This document shows, piece after piece, positions 17,550-26,662 of a DNA stretch of 64,000 bases; positions within the stretch are counted from its first letter, which is position 1; every line of letters starts with the position of its first letter. The notes under the pieces were generated by a model. The model was not told the origin of the DNA, did no database searches, and saw only the letters and a program-made list of their open reading frames with translations. The stretch is from assembly GCF_000805385.1 (NCBI RefSeq), contig NZ_JTJW01000009.1, forward strand, positions 186,001 to 250,000, read 5' to 3'. The translations under genes and the position numbers were made by a program. Source of the DNA: Mycolicibacterium setense (lineage in GTDB: Bacteria; Actinomycetota; Actinomycetes; Mycobacteriales; Mycobacteriaceae).

Positions 17550-17579
17550 TTGCATAGGACCGCCGGTCCCACCTACTCT
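17550..17579 (+). promoter_or_regulatory. Candidate promoter of fadH
   Basis: TTGCAT at 17550-17555 and TACTCT at 17574-17579 are separated by 18 bases. The fadH ATG at 17586 follows the -10 box by six bases, placing the transcription start at the ATG; no ribosome-binding site is visible. This suggests a leaderless transcript. Confidence 0.5.
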
Positions 17580-17585
17580 GCCGAC

Positions 17586-19601
17586 ATGGGGCTGGCATAT
17601 CCGAACCTTTTGTCACCGTTGGACCTCGGGTTCACCACACTGCGCAACCGCGTGGTGATGGGCTCGATGCACACGGGTCTGGAGGATCGCGCCGGCGACA
17701 CCGCGAAACTGGCCGAGTACTTCGCCGAGCGCGCGCGTGGCGGGGTCGGGCTGATCATCACCGGCGGTTACGCACCGAACAAGACCGGCTGGCTGCTGCC
17801 GTTCGCCTCGCAACTGGTGTCCTCGTCGGAAGCGCGGCGCCATCGCCGAATCACCGGCGCGGTGCACGACGCGGACGGCAAGATCCTGCTGCAGATCCTG
17901 CATGCCGGACGCTATGCGTATCACCCGCTTTCGGTGAGCGCGTCGGCGATCAAGGCCCCCATCAACCCGTTCCGGCCGCGGGCACTGCGCGATGTCGAGG
18001 GCACCATCGACGATTTCGTCCGCTGCGCGCTGCTGGCCCGAGAGGCGGGTTATGACGGTGTCGAGATCATGGGCAGCGAGGGCTATCTGCTCAACCAGTT
18101 CCTCGCGCCGCGCACCAACAAGCGCACCGACGCATGGGGCGGTAGCCCGGAGAAGCGTCGCCGCTTCCCGGTCGAGATCGTGCGCCGGACACGCGGGGCC
18201 GTCGGCACCGATTTCATCATCTGCTACCGGATGTCGATGGCCGACTATGTCGAAGACGGTCAGAGCTGGGACGAAATCATCGCGCTGGCAACCGAAGTCG
18301 AAGCCGCAGGGGCGACGATCATCAACTCGGGATTCGGTTGGCACGAGGCACGGGTGCCCACCATCGTCACCTCGGTGCCCAACAGCGCCTTCGTCGACAT
18401 CAGCAGTGCGGTGGCCGAACATGTCTCCGTTCCGGTCGTGGCATCCAACCGGATCAACATGCCCCAGACCGCCGAACAGACCCTGGCCGAGACACACGTG
18501 CAGCTGATCTCGATGGCCCGGCCCCTCCTCAGCGATCCGGACTGGGTGCTCAAGGCCGCCGAGGAGCGCGCCGACGAGATCAACACGTGCATCGCCTGCA
18601 ACCAGGCCTGCCTCGACCACGCCTTCGTGCACAAAAAGGTGTCCTGCCTGCTCAACCCGCGCGCCGGCCGGGAGACATCGCTGATCCTCAGCCCGACACG
18701 GCACGCCCGGTCGGTGGCGGTCGTCGGCGCGGGGCCGGCCGGGCTGTCCGCCGCGGTCAGCGCCGCGCAGCGCGGTCACCGGGTGACGCTGTTCGAGGCA
18801 GGGTCGGCAATCGGCGGCCAATTCGATTTGGCCAGAAGGATTCCCGGCAAGGAAGAGTTCAGCCAGACCATCCGCTATTTCACCACCATGCTGGACAAGC
18901 TCAAGGTCGATGTGCGACTGGGCGTCCGGGCCGGAGTCGAGGACCTGACCGGTTTCGACGATGTGGTGCTGGCCAGCGGCGTCACCCCGCGGCTCCCCGC
19001 CATTCCGGGGATCGAGCATCCAAAGGTTCTCACCTACGCGCAGGCCATCACCGGAGCACCGGTGGGCAAGTCGGTGGCGGTGATCGGCGCGGGCGGAATC
19101 GGTTTCGATGTCAGCGAATTCCTGACGACCGACCTGTCCCCCACCTTGAATCTGAAGGAATGGAAGGCCGAGTGGGGCGCGGCCGATCCCCAGGAGGCAC
19201 GCGGAGCGCTCACCACGGCGCTGCCCGCACCGGCTGTCCGCGAGGTGTACCTGCTGCAGCGCACCAAGGGCGCGCAGGGCCGCAACCTCGGCAAAACCAG
19301 CGGTTGGGTGCACCGTGCGTCACTGAAAGCCAAAGGGGTGCATCAGCTTTCCGGGGTGAACTACGAGCTCATCGACGATGAGGGCCTTCACATCAGCTTC
19401 GGTTCCGAGCACCGGGACCGGCGTGTTCTGCCGGTCGACAATGTGGTGATCTGTGCCGGACAGGAATCGGTCCGCGATCTCGAGGAGGCATTGCTCAGCG
19501 CCGGAATCGAACCCCACATCATCGGGGGCGCCGCTGTCGCAGCCGAACTCGACGCCAAGCGGGCCATCAAACAGGGCACGGAGCTGGCCGCCAGACTGTG
19601 A
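17586..19601 (+). CDS. fadH: NADPH-dependent 2,4-dienoyl-CoA reductase
   Basis: A 671-residue flavin/iron-sulfur enzyme needed for oxidation of unsaturated fatty acids with even-positioned double bonds. The N-terminal half is an Old-Yellow-Enzyme TIM barrel binding FMN (YPNLLSPLDLGFTTLRNR, then LNQFLAPRTNKRTDAWGGS). A [4Fe-4S] cluster site follows (CIACNQACLD and a later CLLNP cysteine), then an FAD-binding Rossmann motif (VVGAGPAGLSAA) and an NADPH-binding motif (VIGAGGIGFDV). ATG 17586 gives the same N-terminus and nearly the same length as M. tuberculosis FadH (Rv1175c, 674 residues). Confidence 0.95.
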   Translation: MGLAYPNLLSPLDLGFTTLRNRVVMGSMHTGLEDRAGDTAKLAEYFAERARGGVGLIITGGYAPNKTGWLLPFASQLVSSSEARRHRRITGAVHDADGKILLQILHAGRYAYHPLSVSASAIKAPINPFRPRALRDVEGTIDDFVRCALLAREAGYDGVEIMGSEGYLLNQFLAPRTNKRTDAWGGSPEKRRRFPVEIVRRTRGAVGTDFIICYRMSMADYVEDGQSWDEIIALATEVEAAGATIINSGFGWHEARVPTIVTSVPNSAFVDISSAVAEHVSVPVVASNRINMPQTAEQTLAETHVQLISMARPLLSDPDWVLKAAEERADEINTCIACNQACLDHAFVHKKVSCLLNPRAGRETSLILSPTRHARSVAVVGAGPAGLSAAVSAAQRGHRVTLFEAGSAIGGQFDLARRIPGKEEFSQTIRYFTTMLDKLKVDVRLGVRAGVEDLTGFDDVVLASGVTPRLPAIPGIEHPKVLTYAQAITGAPVGKSVAVIGAGGIGFDVSEFLTTDLSPTLNLKEWKAEWGAADPQEARGALTTALPAPAVREVYLLQRTKGAQGRNLGKTSGWVHRASLKAKGVHQLSGVNYELIDDEGLHISFGSEHRDRRVLPVDNVVICAGQESVRDLEEALLSAGIEPHIIGGAAVAAELDAKRAIKQGTELAARL

Positions 19602-19619
19602 TCCACTGGCCCAGCGGCG

Positions 19620-20303
19620 CTAACCCCGGGTGTCGATGACCTGCTGGGCGACGTCGACCAGCTTGGTGTTGCTGTCCTGCGACAGCCGCCGCAGCATCTC
19701 GAACGCTTGCACGTCGTCGACTTGGTAACGCTCCATGATGATGCCTTTGGCCTGGCCGATGCGGTCCCTGGTGGTCAGCGCCGACGTCAGCTGCTCGGTG
19801 TGTCTGCCGGCCAGCAGCGCGGCGGCGGCATGTGCGGCCAGCACCGTCCCAATGGTCTCCGCTTCGCCGTCCCACGCCCCGGGCTGAAACCCGAACAGGT
19901 TCAGCGCGCCGGCGGTGCGGTCCGCGGTGTAGAGCTTGAAGGACAACCCACTGAGCACACCGATATCGGCCGCGGCCTTCGAATAGCTCGGCCACCGCGT
20001 CTCCTCGCGGAAATCGTCGGTGCGGACCACGGTGTCCGCCAGAGCGGCCTGCATGCACGGGCCTTCCTGGAAGGTCATCTGCAGTTGATCGAGTTCGTGA
20101 GGCAGATCGCTGGTGCCCGCGACCGAGTCGAACGTGCCACCCGTACCGATCAGCAGCACCCCGGCGGTATCAGCGCCCGGGATCAGTTCGGTGGCCGCCG
20201 CGGTGACTCCACTCAATATCTGATCGACAGTGCGCGGCATGGCGACAGCGCGCGCCAAGTCCGCCATCCGCACGGCCAAATCGTGCCGCGTCAGTTCCAC
20301 CAT
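19620..20303 (-). CDS. GAF-ANTAR domain regulator
   Basis: From the preferred start at 20303 (MVELTRHDLAVRMADL) a protein of 227 residues. A GAF domain occupies about residues 20-160 (VTAAATELIPGADTAGVLLIG, split by a conserved FQEGPC motif), and a C-terminal ANTAR domain follows (ALTTRDRIGQAKGIIMERY, then a FEMLRRLSQDSN helix). ANTAR domains bind paired RNA hairpins and act by antitermination. An in-frame start 22 codons further upstream (20369) cannot be excluded. The ligand is unknown, and no hairpin pair characteristic of an ANTAR target was found nearby. Confidence 0.85.
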   Translation of the reverse strand: MVELTRHDLAVRMADLARAVAMPRTVDQILSGVTAAATELIPGADTAGVLLIGTGGTFDSVAGTSDLPHELDQLQMTFQEGPCMQAALADTVVRTDDFREETRWPSYSKAAADIGVLSGLSFKLYTADRTAGALNLFGFQPGAWDGEAETIGTVLAAHAAAALLAGRHTEQLTSALTTRDRIGQAKGIIMERYQVDDVQAFEMLRRLSQDSNTKLVDVAQQVIDTRG

Positions 20304-20472
20304 GTCGGACGGGGTTCCCGTACTCGGACCGTTACACACATGACGTTTGTCACCGCCGGTGCGGGGCACCCTGTTGCATTAGGTGAGAGCCATGGTCGAC
20401 CATCGCCCTCACTGAGGTCTCGCCGGTTCAGACATCGAGCCGACGGGACCGCCCTTCTGTGCGGATGTCACC

Positions 20473-20506
20473 CTGGAGTGGCGCTGGAGGCTGAGCGCCA
20501 CTCCAG
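20473..20506 (-). terminator. Hairpin downstream of the YceI gene
   Basis: A perfect 12-base stem, CTGGAGTGGCGC (20473-20484) with GCGCCACTCCAG (20495-20506), and a 10-base loop. It begins 18 bases after the stop of the minus-strand YceI gene and lies upstream of the GAF-ANTAR gene, so it most likely ends the YceI transcript. Confidence 0.75.
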
Positions 20507-20523
20507 CGTGACAAAGCAGCACG

Positions 20524-21072
20524 TCAGGCTTGCTTGAGTGCCTCGATCTCGAGGGTGATGGTCACCTTGTCGCCGATGACAGTGCCACCGGTCTCCAGCG
20601 GCATGTCGATGTCGATGCCGAAGTCTTTGCGGTTCAACACAACTGAGGCCTCGAACCCGGCGACGGCGCCCTGCCCCATCCCGGGGTTCACGCCGTTGTA
20701 CTCGAGCTTGAGGGAGACGGGCTTGGTCACGCCCTTGAGTGTGAAGTCCCCGTCGAGGATGTAATCGTCACCATCCGCCCGCACGGCGGTCGAAACGAAC
20801 GTGGCGGTCGGGTGATTCTCGGCGTCGAAGAAGTCCGCAGAGCGCACGTGCGCGTCACGCTGCTCGTTGCGGGTGTCGATGGAGTTGACGTCGATGGTGG
20901 CGCTGACCGACGGCGTGCCGTCCTCACCGACGGTGATGGCGCCGCTGAAGGACTCGAAACTGCCGCGAACCTTGCTGACCATGAGGTGGCGGACCGAAAA
21001 GTTGATCGAGGAATGCACGGGGTCGATGGCCCAGGTCCCGGCGGTCAGGTCGGTGGCTACAGCTGCGGTCAT
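20524..21072 (-). CDS. YceI-family lipid-binding protein
   Basis: A 182-residue YceI-like protein, the lipocalin-like beta barrel that binds polyisoprenoid or other amphipathic lipids. Landmarks are WAIDPVHSSINFSVRHLMVS near the N-terminus, the NEQRDAHVRSADFFDAENHP motif and the LKGVTKPVSL strand. No signal peptide is visible, so it is probably cytoplasmic, unlike the periplasmic Escherichia coli protein. A 14-base palindrome lies about 55 bases upstream and may be an operator. A strong hairpin follows the gene. Confidence 0.9.
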   Translation of the reverse strand: MTAAVATDLTAGTWAIDPVHSSINFSVRHLMVSKVRGSFESFSGAITVGEDGTPSVSATIDVNSIDTRNEQRDAHVRSADFFDAENHPTATFVSTAVRADGDDYILDGDFTLKGVTKPVSLKLEYNGVNPGMGQGAVAGFEASVVLNRKDFGIDIDMPLETGGTVIGDKVTITLEIEALKQA

Positions 21073-21125
21073 GGTGTCTCCTTGGTTCGAGAGCCGGTCG
21101 GTCCGGCACCTTCACTGGAGATAAC

Positions 21126-21139
21126 CGGACCGTGGTCCG
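21126..21139. promoter_or_regulatory. Palindromic operator candidate upstream of YceI
   Basis: CGGACC-GT-GGTCCG is a perfect 14-base palindrome. Read toward YceI it sits between TTGAAT and TTATCT, positions expected of -35 and -10 elements, though the spacing is short (15). Such a site inside a promoter is typical for a TetR- or MarR-type repressor; no such regulator gene is adjacent. Confidence 0.5.
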
Positions 21140-21247
21140 ATTCAATTCCCGATTTTCCGGATTTTTCTGCCGATTTCGGCAGCACAGCGCATCATGCTCT
21201 GGTCAGCAATTTGCATCATTGTCAATTTAAAGATCGGACCCACTGGT

Positions 21248-21838
21248 ATGCGCACAGTCATCGCCGCCCTCGCGTGCACCGCAGCAACGACCGGGCTCGT
21301 CACGGCGCCGATCGCCGGCGCGTACCCGAGTTGCGCTGCAGCCCGCGCCGCAGGCGCCGCTCCGCTCTACGCGGGCCAACCCGGCTACAGCTCCAAGTTG
21401 GACCGTGACGGCGACGGCGTCGCCTGCGAGACCGGCGGTGGAGGTAGCGGGTCAATATCGAGCAGCGGAGGACTGCCCTTGTACGGCAGTCCTCCCGCAC
21501 CGGTCGCGACGGGACCGGCCACTCAGGCCCCGGCAGCTCCGGCCGTCACGGGTCAGGGCTACACCACGGTCGTCACATGGACGGGTGCGAATTGCATCGA
21601 CATCACGGCGCCGTCCGGTGCGGCGGGCACCTTGCAGACCGCCTCACACTGCGGCGGCCGGGCCCAGTTGGTCAGCAGTGGCATCGGCGACCAGATGGTC
21701 GGTGCCGATCCGGTCATCGGCGACGCCGGCAGCATCTCCTGCGAGATCCTCGACGGCCGGCTGATCGACTCCGGTATCGCCGGCGACGGGCACGACGTGA
21801 ATTGCCTGACCCGCGCTAGCGCCCTGACAGGGGGCTAA
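21248..21838 (+). CDS. Secreted excalibur calcium-binding domain protein
   Basis: A 196-residue exported protein with a signal peptide (MRTVIAALACTAATTGLVTA, cleavage likely at AGA-Y near residue 23). The excalibur domain follows directly: a conserved cysteine in YPSCAAARAAGAAPLY and the EF-hand-like calcium loop DRDGDGVACE with the second cysteine. The rest is a Pro/Ala linker and a C-terminal domain with further paired cysteines. It probably binds calcium in the envelope; the role is unknown. Its TAA stop overlaps the stop of the convergent fbiC gene. Confidence 0.85.
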   Translation: MRTVIAALACTAATTGLVTAPIAGAYPSCAAARAAGAAPLYAGQPGYSSKLDRDGDGVACETGGGGSGSISSSGGLPLYGSPPAPVATGPATQAPAAPAVTGQGYTTVVTWTGANCIDITAPSGAAGTLQTASHCGGRAQLVSSGIGDQMVGADPVIGDAGSISCEILDGRLIDSGIAGDGHDVNCLTRASALTGG

Positions 21839-24426
21839 GCAGCCAGGGGCGAGTAATCAGTGCTGCGCTGACGCGCGGGACGGCCGATCCCCTCGGCGAT
21901 CGCGACGAGCTCGGCCACGGTCTTGGCAGAGCCGTTCTCCGAGCCGGCCATCCGGGAGATGGTCTCCTCCATCAATGTGCCGCCCAGGTCGTTGGCGCCA
22001 CCGCGCAGCATCACCTGCGTGCGTTCGGTACCGAGCTTGACCCACGACGTCTGAATGTGAGAGATCCTGCCGTGCAACATGATCCGGGCCAACGCGTGCA
22101 CAGCCCGGTTGTCGCGGTGCGTCGGCCCTGGACGCGCGCCACCGGCCAGATACAGCGGTGAGGACTGGTGCACGAACGGCAGCGGCACGAACTCGGTGAA
22201 GCCGCCGGTCCGGTCCTGGATCGAACGCAGCACGTTGAGGTGCCCGACCCAATGTTTCGGCGTGTCGACGTGGCCGTACATCATCGTCGATGACGAGCGC
22301 AGCCCCACCTCGTGCGCGGTCGTCACCACGTTGATCCACTCCGAGGTCGGCAACTTGCCCTTGGTCAGGACCCAGCGCACCTCGTCGTCGAGAATCTCGG
22401 CAGCCGTGCCCGGGATGGTGTCCAGCCCCGCCTCGCGCAGCGAGGTCAGCCACTCCCGCACCGACAGCCCACTGCGCGTGACGCCGTTGGCGATCTCCAT
22501 CGGGGAGAACGCGTGCACGTGCATCGACGGCACGCGCGCCTTGACTGCCCGAACCAGATCGGCGTAACCCGTGACAGGAAGTTCCGGGTCGATGCCGCCC
22601 TGCATGCAGACCTCGGTGGCACCGGCCACGTGGGCTTCCCAGGCGCGGTCGGCGACCTCGTCGGTGGACAGCGAGTACGCGTCGGCGTCGCCCTTGCGCT
22701 GCGCGAACGCACAGAACCGGCAGCCGGTGTAGCAGATGTTGGTGAAGTTGATGTTGCGGTTGACGACGAAGGTGACGTCATCACCGACGACGTCACGGCG
22801 CAGCGAATCCGCCAGTGCGGTAACGGCTTCCAGCGCAGGGCCGTCCGCGGTGGCCAAGGCCAGGTACTCGTCGTCGCTGCAGCCGCCGGGATTGCGTTCG
22901 GCGGAACGCAGCGCCGCCAGCACATCGGTGTCGATACGTTCGGGAGCCCGTGCGGCGAGCTCGTGCACCTTGGCGCGGATCGACTCCCAGTCACCGAACG
23001 CGCTGTCCAGATCGCTGCGGGTCTCGGTGAGCCGGCCCTCGGAGTCGATCGCGGAGTGCAGGTCGATGCGGCCCAGCGATTCCGAAGCCTCGTCCGGCTC
23101 CTGCCAGGGCCGCCCGACCGGGTTGACGTCGAGCGCGAATCCGGTGTCGGGATCGGCCAGCGCATCGACGTGACCGCGTACCCGCGGATCGATCCATGCC
23201 GCACCCGCTTGTACGTACTGCGGTTGCGCGGTGAGCCGCTGCACCAGGTCGTAACCGGCTTCGGCGGTGACGTCGGCCAGGTCGTCGAGAGCGGGCCACG
23301 GCCGTTCCGGGTTGACGTGGTCGGGGGTCAGCGGTGACACGCCGCCCCAGTCGTCGACCCCCGCGCCGATCAGAGCAAGACATTCGTCACGGGAGACCAG
23401 GTTCGGCGGAGCCTGGATGCGCATCTTGGGCCCGAGCACCAGACGCGTCACGGCGATGGTCGCGATGAAGTCGTCGATCCCCGCATCCGGAGTCGACGCC
23501 ATCGCGGTGTGGTCCTTGGCCCGGAAGTTCTGCACGATCACTTCCTGGACGTGACCGAACTCCTTGTGCGACTTGCGGATCGCGTGCATGGTCTCGGCCC
23601 GCTCGGTGAGCGTCTCACCGATGCCGACCAGCAGGCCGGTGGTGAACGGGATGGAGAGCCGGCCGGCATCGTCGAGCGTGCGCAACCGTACGACGGGATC
23701 TTTGTCGGGGCTGCCGTAATGGGCCTCACCCTTGACCTCGAACAGGCGCCGGGAGGTGGTCTCCAGCATCATGCCCATGGACGGCGCGACGGGCTTGAGG
23801 CGCGACAGCTCCGACCAGCTCATCACGCCGGGGTTCAGGTGCGGAAGCAGTCCGGTCTCCTCGAGGACCCGGATGGCCATGGCCCGCACGTAGTCCAAGG
23901 TGGAGTCGTAGCCGCGCTCATCGAGCCACTGCCGGGCCTCGTCCCAGCGATCCTCGGGCCGGTCACCGAGGGTGAACAGAGCCTCCTTGCAACCCAGTTC
24001 GGCACCCTGACGGGCCACCTCGAGGATCTCGTCGGGCTCCATGTACATGCCCATGCCCTGCGCGCGCAGCTTGCCGGGCACGGTGACGAACGTGCAGTAG
24101 TGGCAGGTATCGCGACACAGGTGTGTCACCGGGATGAAGACCTTGCGGGAGTAGCTGACCGGCAGCCGCCCGTTCGCACCGCGCCGACCCGCAGATTCCA
24201 GGCCGGCGTCGCGGACCCGGGCAGCGCTGGCACACAGATCGGCCAGATCCTCGCCGCGAGCCGTCATCGCGATGGCAGCCTCGTCGACGTTGAGCGTCAC
24301 GCCGTCACGGGCCCGGCGCAAGACCCGCCGCAGGGCGCCCGAGGTCGTCGGCGCGCTGGGCATCGAGGATTTCGGTGGGACGGCCGGAATGGGCAGTTCG
24401 GCGCCGTGCTGGGGGTTCAGAGCCAC
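21835..24426 (-). CDS. fbiC: 7,8-didemethyl-8-hydroxy-5-deazariboflavin (FO) synthase
   Basis: An 863-residue fusion of CofG and CofH that makes FO, the chromophore of coenzyme F420, from a ribityl-uracil and tyrosine. Both halves are radical-SAM domains with intact cluster motifs: CRDTCHYC in the N-terminal half and CYTGCRFC in the C-terminal half. The start is set at GTG 24424-24426 (VALNPQHGAELPIP), which has a GGGAG ribosome-binding site and gives a length close to the 856 residues of Rv1173; an in-frame ATG further upstream has less support. It is convergent with the excalibur gene. Confidence 0.95.
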   Translation of the reverse strand: MALNPQHGAELPIPAVPPKSSMPSAPTTSGALRRVLRRARDGVTLNVDEAAIAMTARGEDLADLCASAARVRDAGLESAGRRGANGRLPVSYSRKVFIPVTHLCRDTCHYCTFVTVPGKLRAQGMGMYMEPDEILEVARQGAELGCKEALFTLGDRPEDRWDEARQWLDERGYDSTLDYVRAMAIRVLEETGLLPHLNPGVMSWSELSRLKPVAPSMGMMLETTSRRLFEVKGEAHYGSPDKDPVVRLRTLDDAGRLSIPFTTGLLVGIGETLTERAETMHAIRKSHKEFGHVQEVIVQNFRAKDHTAMASTPDAGIDDFIATIAVTRLVLGPKMRIQAPPNLVSRDECLALIGAGVDDWGGVSPLTPDHVNPERPWPALDDLADVTAEAGYDLVQRLTAQPQYVQAGAAWIDPRVRGHVDALADPDTGFALDVNPVGRPWQEPDEASESLGRIDLHSAIDSEGRLTETRSDLDSAFGDWESIRAKVHELAARAPERIDTDVLAALRSAERNPGGCSDDEYLALATADGPALEAVTALADSLRRDVVGDDVTFVVNRNINFTNICYTGCRFCAFAQRKGDADAYSLSTDEVADRAWEAHVAGATEVCMQGGIDPELPVTGYADLVRAVKARVPSMHVHAFSPMEIANGVTRSGLSVREWLTSLREAGLDTIPGTAAEILDDEVRWVLTKGKLPTSEWINVVTTAHEVGLRSSSTMMYGHVDTPKHWVGHLNVLRSIQDRTGGFTEFVPLPFVHQSSPLYLAGGARPGPTHRDNRAVHALARIMLHGRISHIQTSWVKLGTERTQVMLRGGANDLGGTLMEETISRMAGSENGSAKTVAELVAIAEGIGRPARQRSTDYSPLAA

Positions 24427-24629
24427 TCCCGTGTAACCCCGTCGTTGTGCTCGATCATCCACGCGTCTCACATTCTGAAACCAATGCGCCCGGCATACCG
24501 GCCACAGTAGACCTCGCATGTCGGCGCAACACGCGGCCCTTATCGGACACACAACTTAAAGGAGCGACGAACAGGTTCACGACCACGTAAGTTAATCCCG
24601 TCGGGAAAGGGGAGACCGGAGGAGTCGTG

Positions 24630-26114
24630 ATGTCTACAAGTGTTCGTTCGTATCTGGTCGCGGGAGCCGCCGCAGCCACCGCCACCGCCATCGCCCTCGC
24701 CCCGGTACAGGCAGCCCCCGCCGACATCGCAGTCCCCGCACAACCGACTTCCACCCAGCCGCAACTGACGCAGGCCATGGTCGACCTGCTCGCCGCCGCC
24801 AGCCGCATGACGGCCGCGGTGGCGCCGAGGATCGCGAGCCAGACCGGTGACGCACCGGCATCGGGCGTTGCACCCGCGGCGGCGGCGACGGGCGACGTCG
24901 GTGTCCAGAATGCGGCGAGCGATTGGCTGGCCAACACCTACAACTTCGTCATGGATTGGGTCGACTGGGCTGTTTATTACGGCATTGACCTGGCCTACTG
25001 GGTCGGGCAATGGGTTCCGTTCGTCAGCCCCATCACTACCCAGGTCGACATCTTCTATACGACGCTGATCAGACCGATCGCGAATGCCTTCTTCCTGACC
25101 TTCCTCGTTCCAGTGGTCAATAATCCACTGAATCTCGGAGTCTGGGTCAACTCGGGCGCTGAGGCGATCGGGGAATCGATCCAAGCCGCCATCAACTTCG
25201 GTGTCGCCGAGTTCAACGAGTTCTTCGGCTGGATCTTCCCGCCTCTGCCGCCACCATTCCCCACCCTGGCCACCACCCAAACCCTGGCCGCCGCAGCACC
25301 GGGAGCCGTCTTCCCGAACCTGCGCGACCTGGTCGGCGATGTCGTGCTGCCGCCCGCGGACTTCGTCACCGATGCCGCGGTGAGCACCATCGACGGCGCT
25401 GCTGGCCTCGTCAACGGCGCGACCAACTTTGTGGTCGACGGGGCCGAGGACGCGTTCGACGCGCTGAACCTGCACTTCATCAGCAGGCAGATACAAATCA
25501 ACCAAGACTTGATCAACGCGCTGTCCGCGCAGGGCGTCGGCCTGACCACGGATCTGATCCAGGTTCCGGACCGCTATCTGAACGACGTCCTGAAGGACGG
25601 CCAAGGCCTGTTGGAGGCGCTCGGCACCGAGGCTCGCTTTGTCGGCAACAGTTTCGCCGACCACGGCAGCAACGCTGTCAACGCGGTCGGCGACTACGTC
25701 AACGATCAGATCAACTACTTCACCCCCGGGCGTGCGGCGGTCACCACCAAGGAGGTGACGGACGTGCCGACGTCGGTGCGCGCGACACTTCAGGCGCCGG
25801 TTGATTCGGTGAAGGACGAGGCGCCTGCGCCGACGAGTACGGTCACCAACCGCGTCGCCAAGTCCCCGGCCGTGGCGAACACCAAGACCGACGTTTCGGA
25901 ACGCGTTCAGGCGCGGGTCAAGGACACGGTCGGTGCGGCGAAGAAAACCGCAGACGAAACCCGCGAGGCGGTCAGGGCCGCCGTCAAGAACGCGACGCCG
26001 AAGCCCAAGGTCAAGAAGGAAAAGGCGGTGTCCGCCAAGGACTCTCAGCAGTCCAATTCTCAGCAGTCCAAGGATTCCGACGGCGCGGGCAAGTCGGACA
26101 AGGCAAAGACCTGA
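24630..26114 (+). CDS. Exported protein with Lys-rich C-terminus, distant relative of the downstream array
   Basis: A 494-residue protein beginning MSTSVRSYLVAGAAAATATA, a signal/anchor sequence with an R-x-Y-x-x-A-G pattern like that of the paralogues at 31-40 kb. The middle is hydrophobic and Trp/Tyr/Phe-rich (about residues 95-230, for example WLANTYNFVMDWVDWAVYYG), and the last 100 residues are lysine/alanine-rich helices ending in a Ser/Gln/Lys tail. A GGAGGAG ribosome-binding site precedes it. M. tuberculosis has PE12 between fbiC and Rv1171; here this gene occupies the slot. Function unknown; probably a cell-envelope protein. Confidence 0.75.
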   Translation: MSTSVRSYLVAGAAAATATAIALAPVQAAPADIAVPAQPTSTQPQLTQAMVDLLAAASRMTAAVAPRIASQTGDAPASGVAPAAAATGDVGVQNAASDWLANTYNFVMDWVDWAVYYGIDLAYWVGQWVPFVSPITTQVDIFYTTLIRPIANAFFLTFLVPVVNNPLNLGVWVNSGAEAIGESIQAAINFGVAEFNEFFGWIFPPLPPPFPTLATTQTLAAAAPGAVFPNLRDLVGDVVLPPADFVTDAAVSTIDGAAGLVNGATNFVVDGAEDAFDALNLHFISRQIQINQDLINALSAQGVGLTTDLIQVPDRYLNDVLKDGQGLLEALGTEARFVGNSFADHGSNAVNAVGDYVNDQINYFTPGRAAVTTKEVTDVPTSVRATLQAPVDSVKDEAPAPTSTVTNRVAKSPAVANTKTDVSERVQARVKDTVGAAKKTADETREAVRAAVKNATPKPKVKKEKAVSAKDSQQSNSQQSKDSDGAGKSDKAKT

Positions 26115-26115
26115 G

Positions 26116-26550
26116 TCAGCGGCGGTAACGCCGTCGCAGCATCGCCGCCGGTGGTAACGCACCGGCGGCGATGAATATCAACGAGCCGTAGGCCATCAGT
26201 CCGCTACCGGCGAAGATGACGTCTCCGCCAGGTCCGCCGAATGTCATCGCCACGACGGTCGCCAGCCACGTCCACAACGGCAGCGCCGCCATCCGCATGG
26301 AATCGGTCCAATGGATGGCCGCCCACACAAGCGCGGTGTTGAGCGCTCCGGCGAACAGCGCGCTCACCGGAAATGGAATCGAGCCGACATACGACGGCAG
26401 CAACAATGCGCCTACGACGGCGGAGATGATGCCGTCAACCGCGAGCAGTGCCAGGACGATGCGACCCAGCACGGGGTCCGAGGGCGTGCCCAGATCGGGC
26501 CTCAGGTGGGAATGCTGTCGAGCAGACCGACAAGCGAACCCACCACCCAC
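26116..26550 (-). CDS. Rv1171-like membrane protein
   Basis: Up to 144 residues with four hydrophobic segments (about 30-50, 58-78, 88-108 and 115-135) and a basic C-terminus (MLRRRYRR). Size, membrane layout and position next to mshB match M. tuberculosis Rv1171, a conserved membrane protein of unknown role. The start is uncertain: the GTG at 26550 lies inside the small upstream frame (26502-26609), and conservation seems to begin near LRPDLGTPSDP, so translation may be coupled to that frame. Confidence 0.7.
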   Translation of the reverse strand: MGGGFACRSARQHSHLRPDLGTPSDPVLGRIVLALLAVDGIISAVVGALLLPSYVGSIPFPVSALFAGALNTALVWAAIHWTDSMRMAALPLWTWLATVVAMTFGGPGGDVIFAGSGLMAYGSLIFIAAGALPPAAMLRRRYRR

Positions 26551-26609
26551 TGGAAGTTGTCCGCACGGTCCTGCCAGTGCTGCAGGTTCGGATCCAGATC
26601 GGGGTCCAT
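26502..26609 (-). CDS. Small 35-residue protein between mshB and the Rv1171-like gene
   Basis: The frame ATG 26609 to TGA 26502 encodes 35 residues starting MDPDLDPNLQHWQDRADNFQ. A GAAGGGA ribosome-binding site lies upstream, unusually clear for this window. The peptide is acidic, begins with Asp-Pro repeats and ends in a short amphipathic helix. Its end overlaps the start of the Rv1171-like gene, so it may be a real small protein or a leader that couples translation. It lies 53 bases after mshB on the same strand. Support is the ribosome-binding site and position only. Confidence 0.5.
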   Translation of the reverse strand: MDPDLDPNLQHWQDRADNFQWVVGSLVGLLDSIPT

Positions 26610-26662
26610 GAATGTCCCTTCGACGCCTCTGATTAACCGGAGCTTACCGCGTCCGGTTTTGG

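Noticed and set aside
17613..19313. 566-codon minus-strand frame opposite fadH
   Set aside because: Shadow frame of the clearly identified fadH gene; the peptide shows Arg/Gly/His-rich composition and no domain.
20304..20472. ANTAR target hairpin pair near the GAF-ANTAR gene
   Set aside because: No pair of short hairpins with hexanucleotide loops was recognised; the only strong hairpin here (20473-20506) fits a terminator of the YceI gene.
24540..26162. 540-codon open frame on the minus strand opposite the exported protein gene
   Set aside because: It is an antisense shadow of a high-GC gene: its peptide is low-complexity Arg/Gly/Asp-rich with no motif, while the plus-strand frame has a ribosome-binding site, signal sequence and coherent protein.
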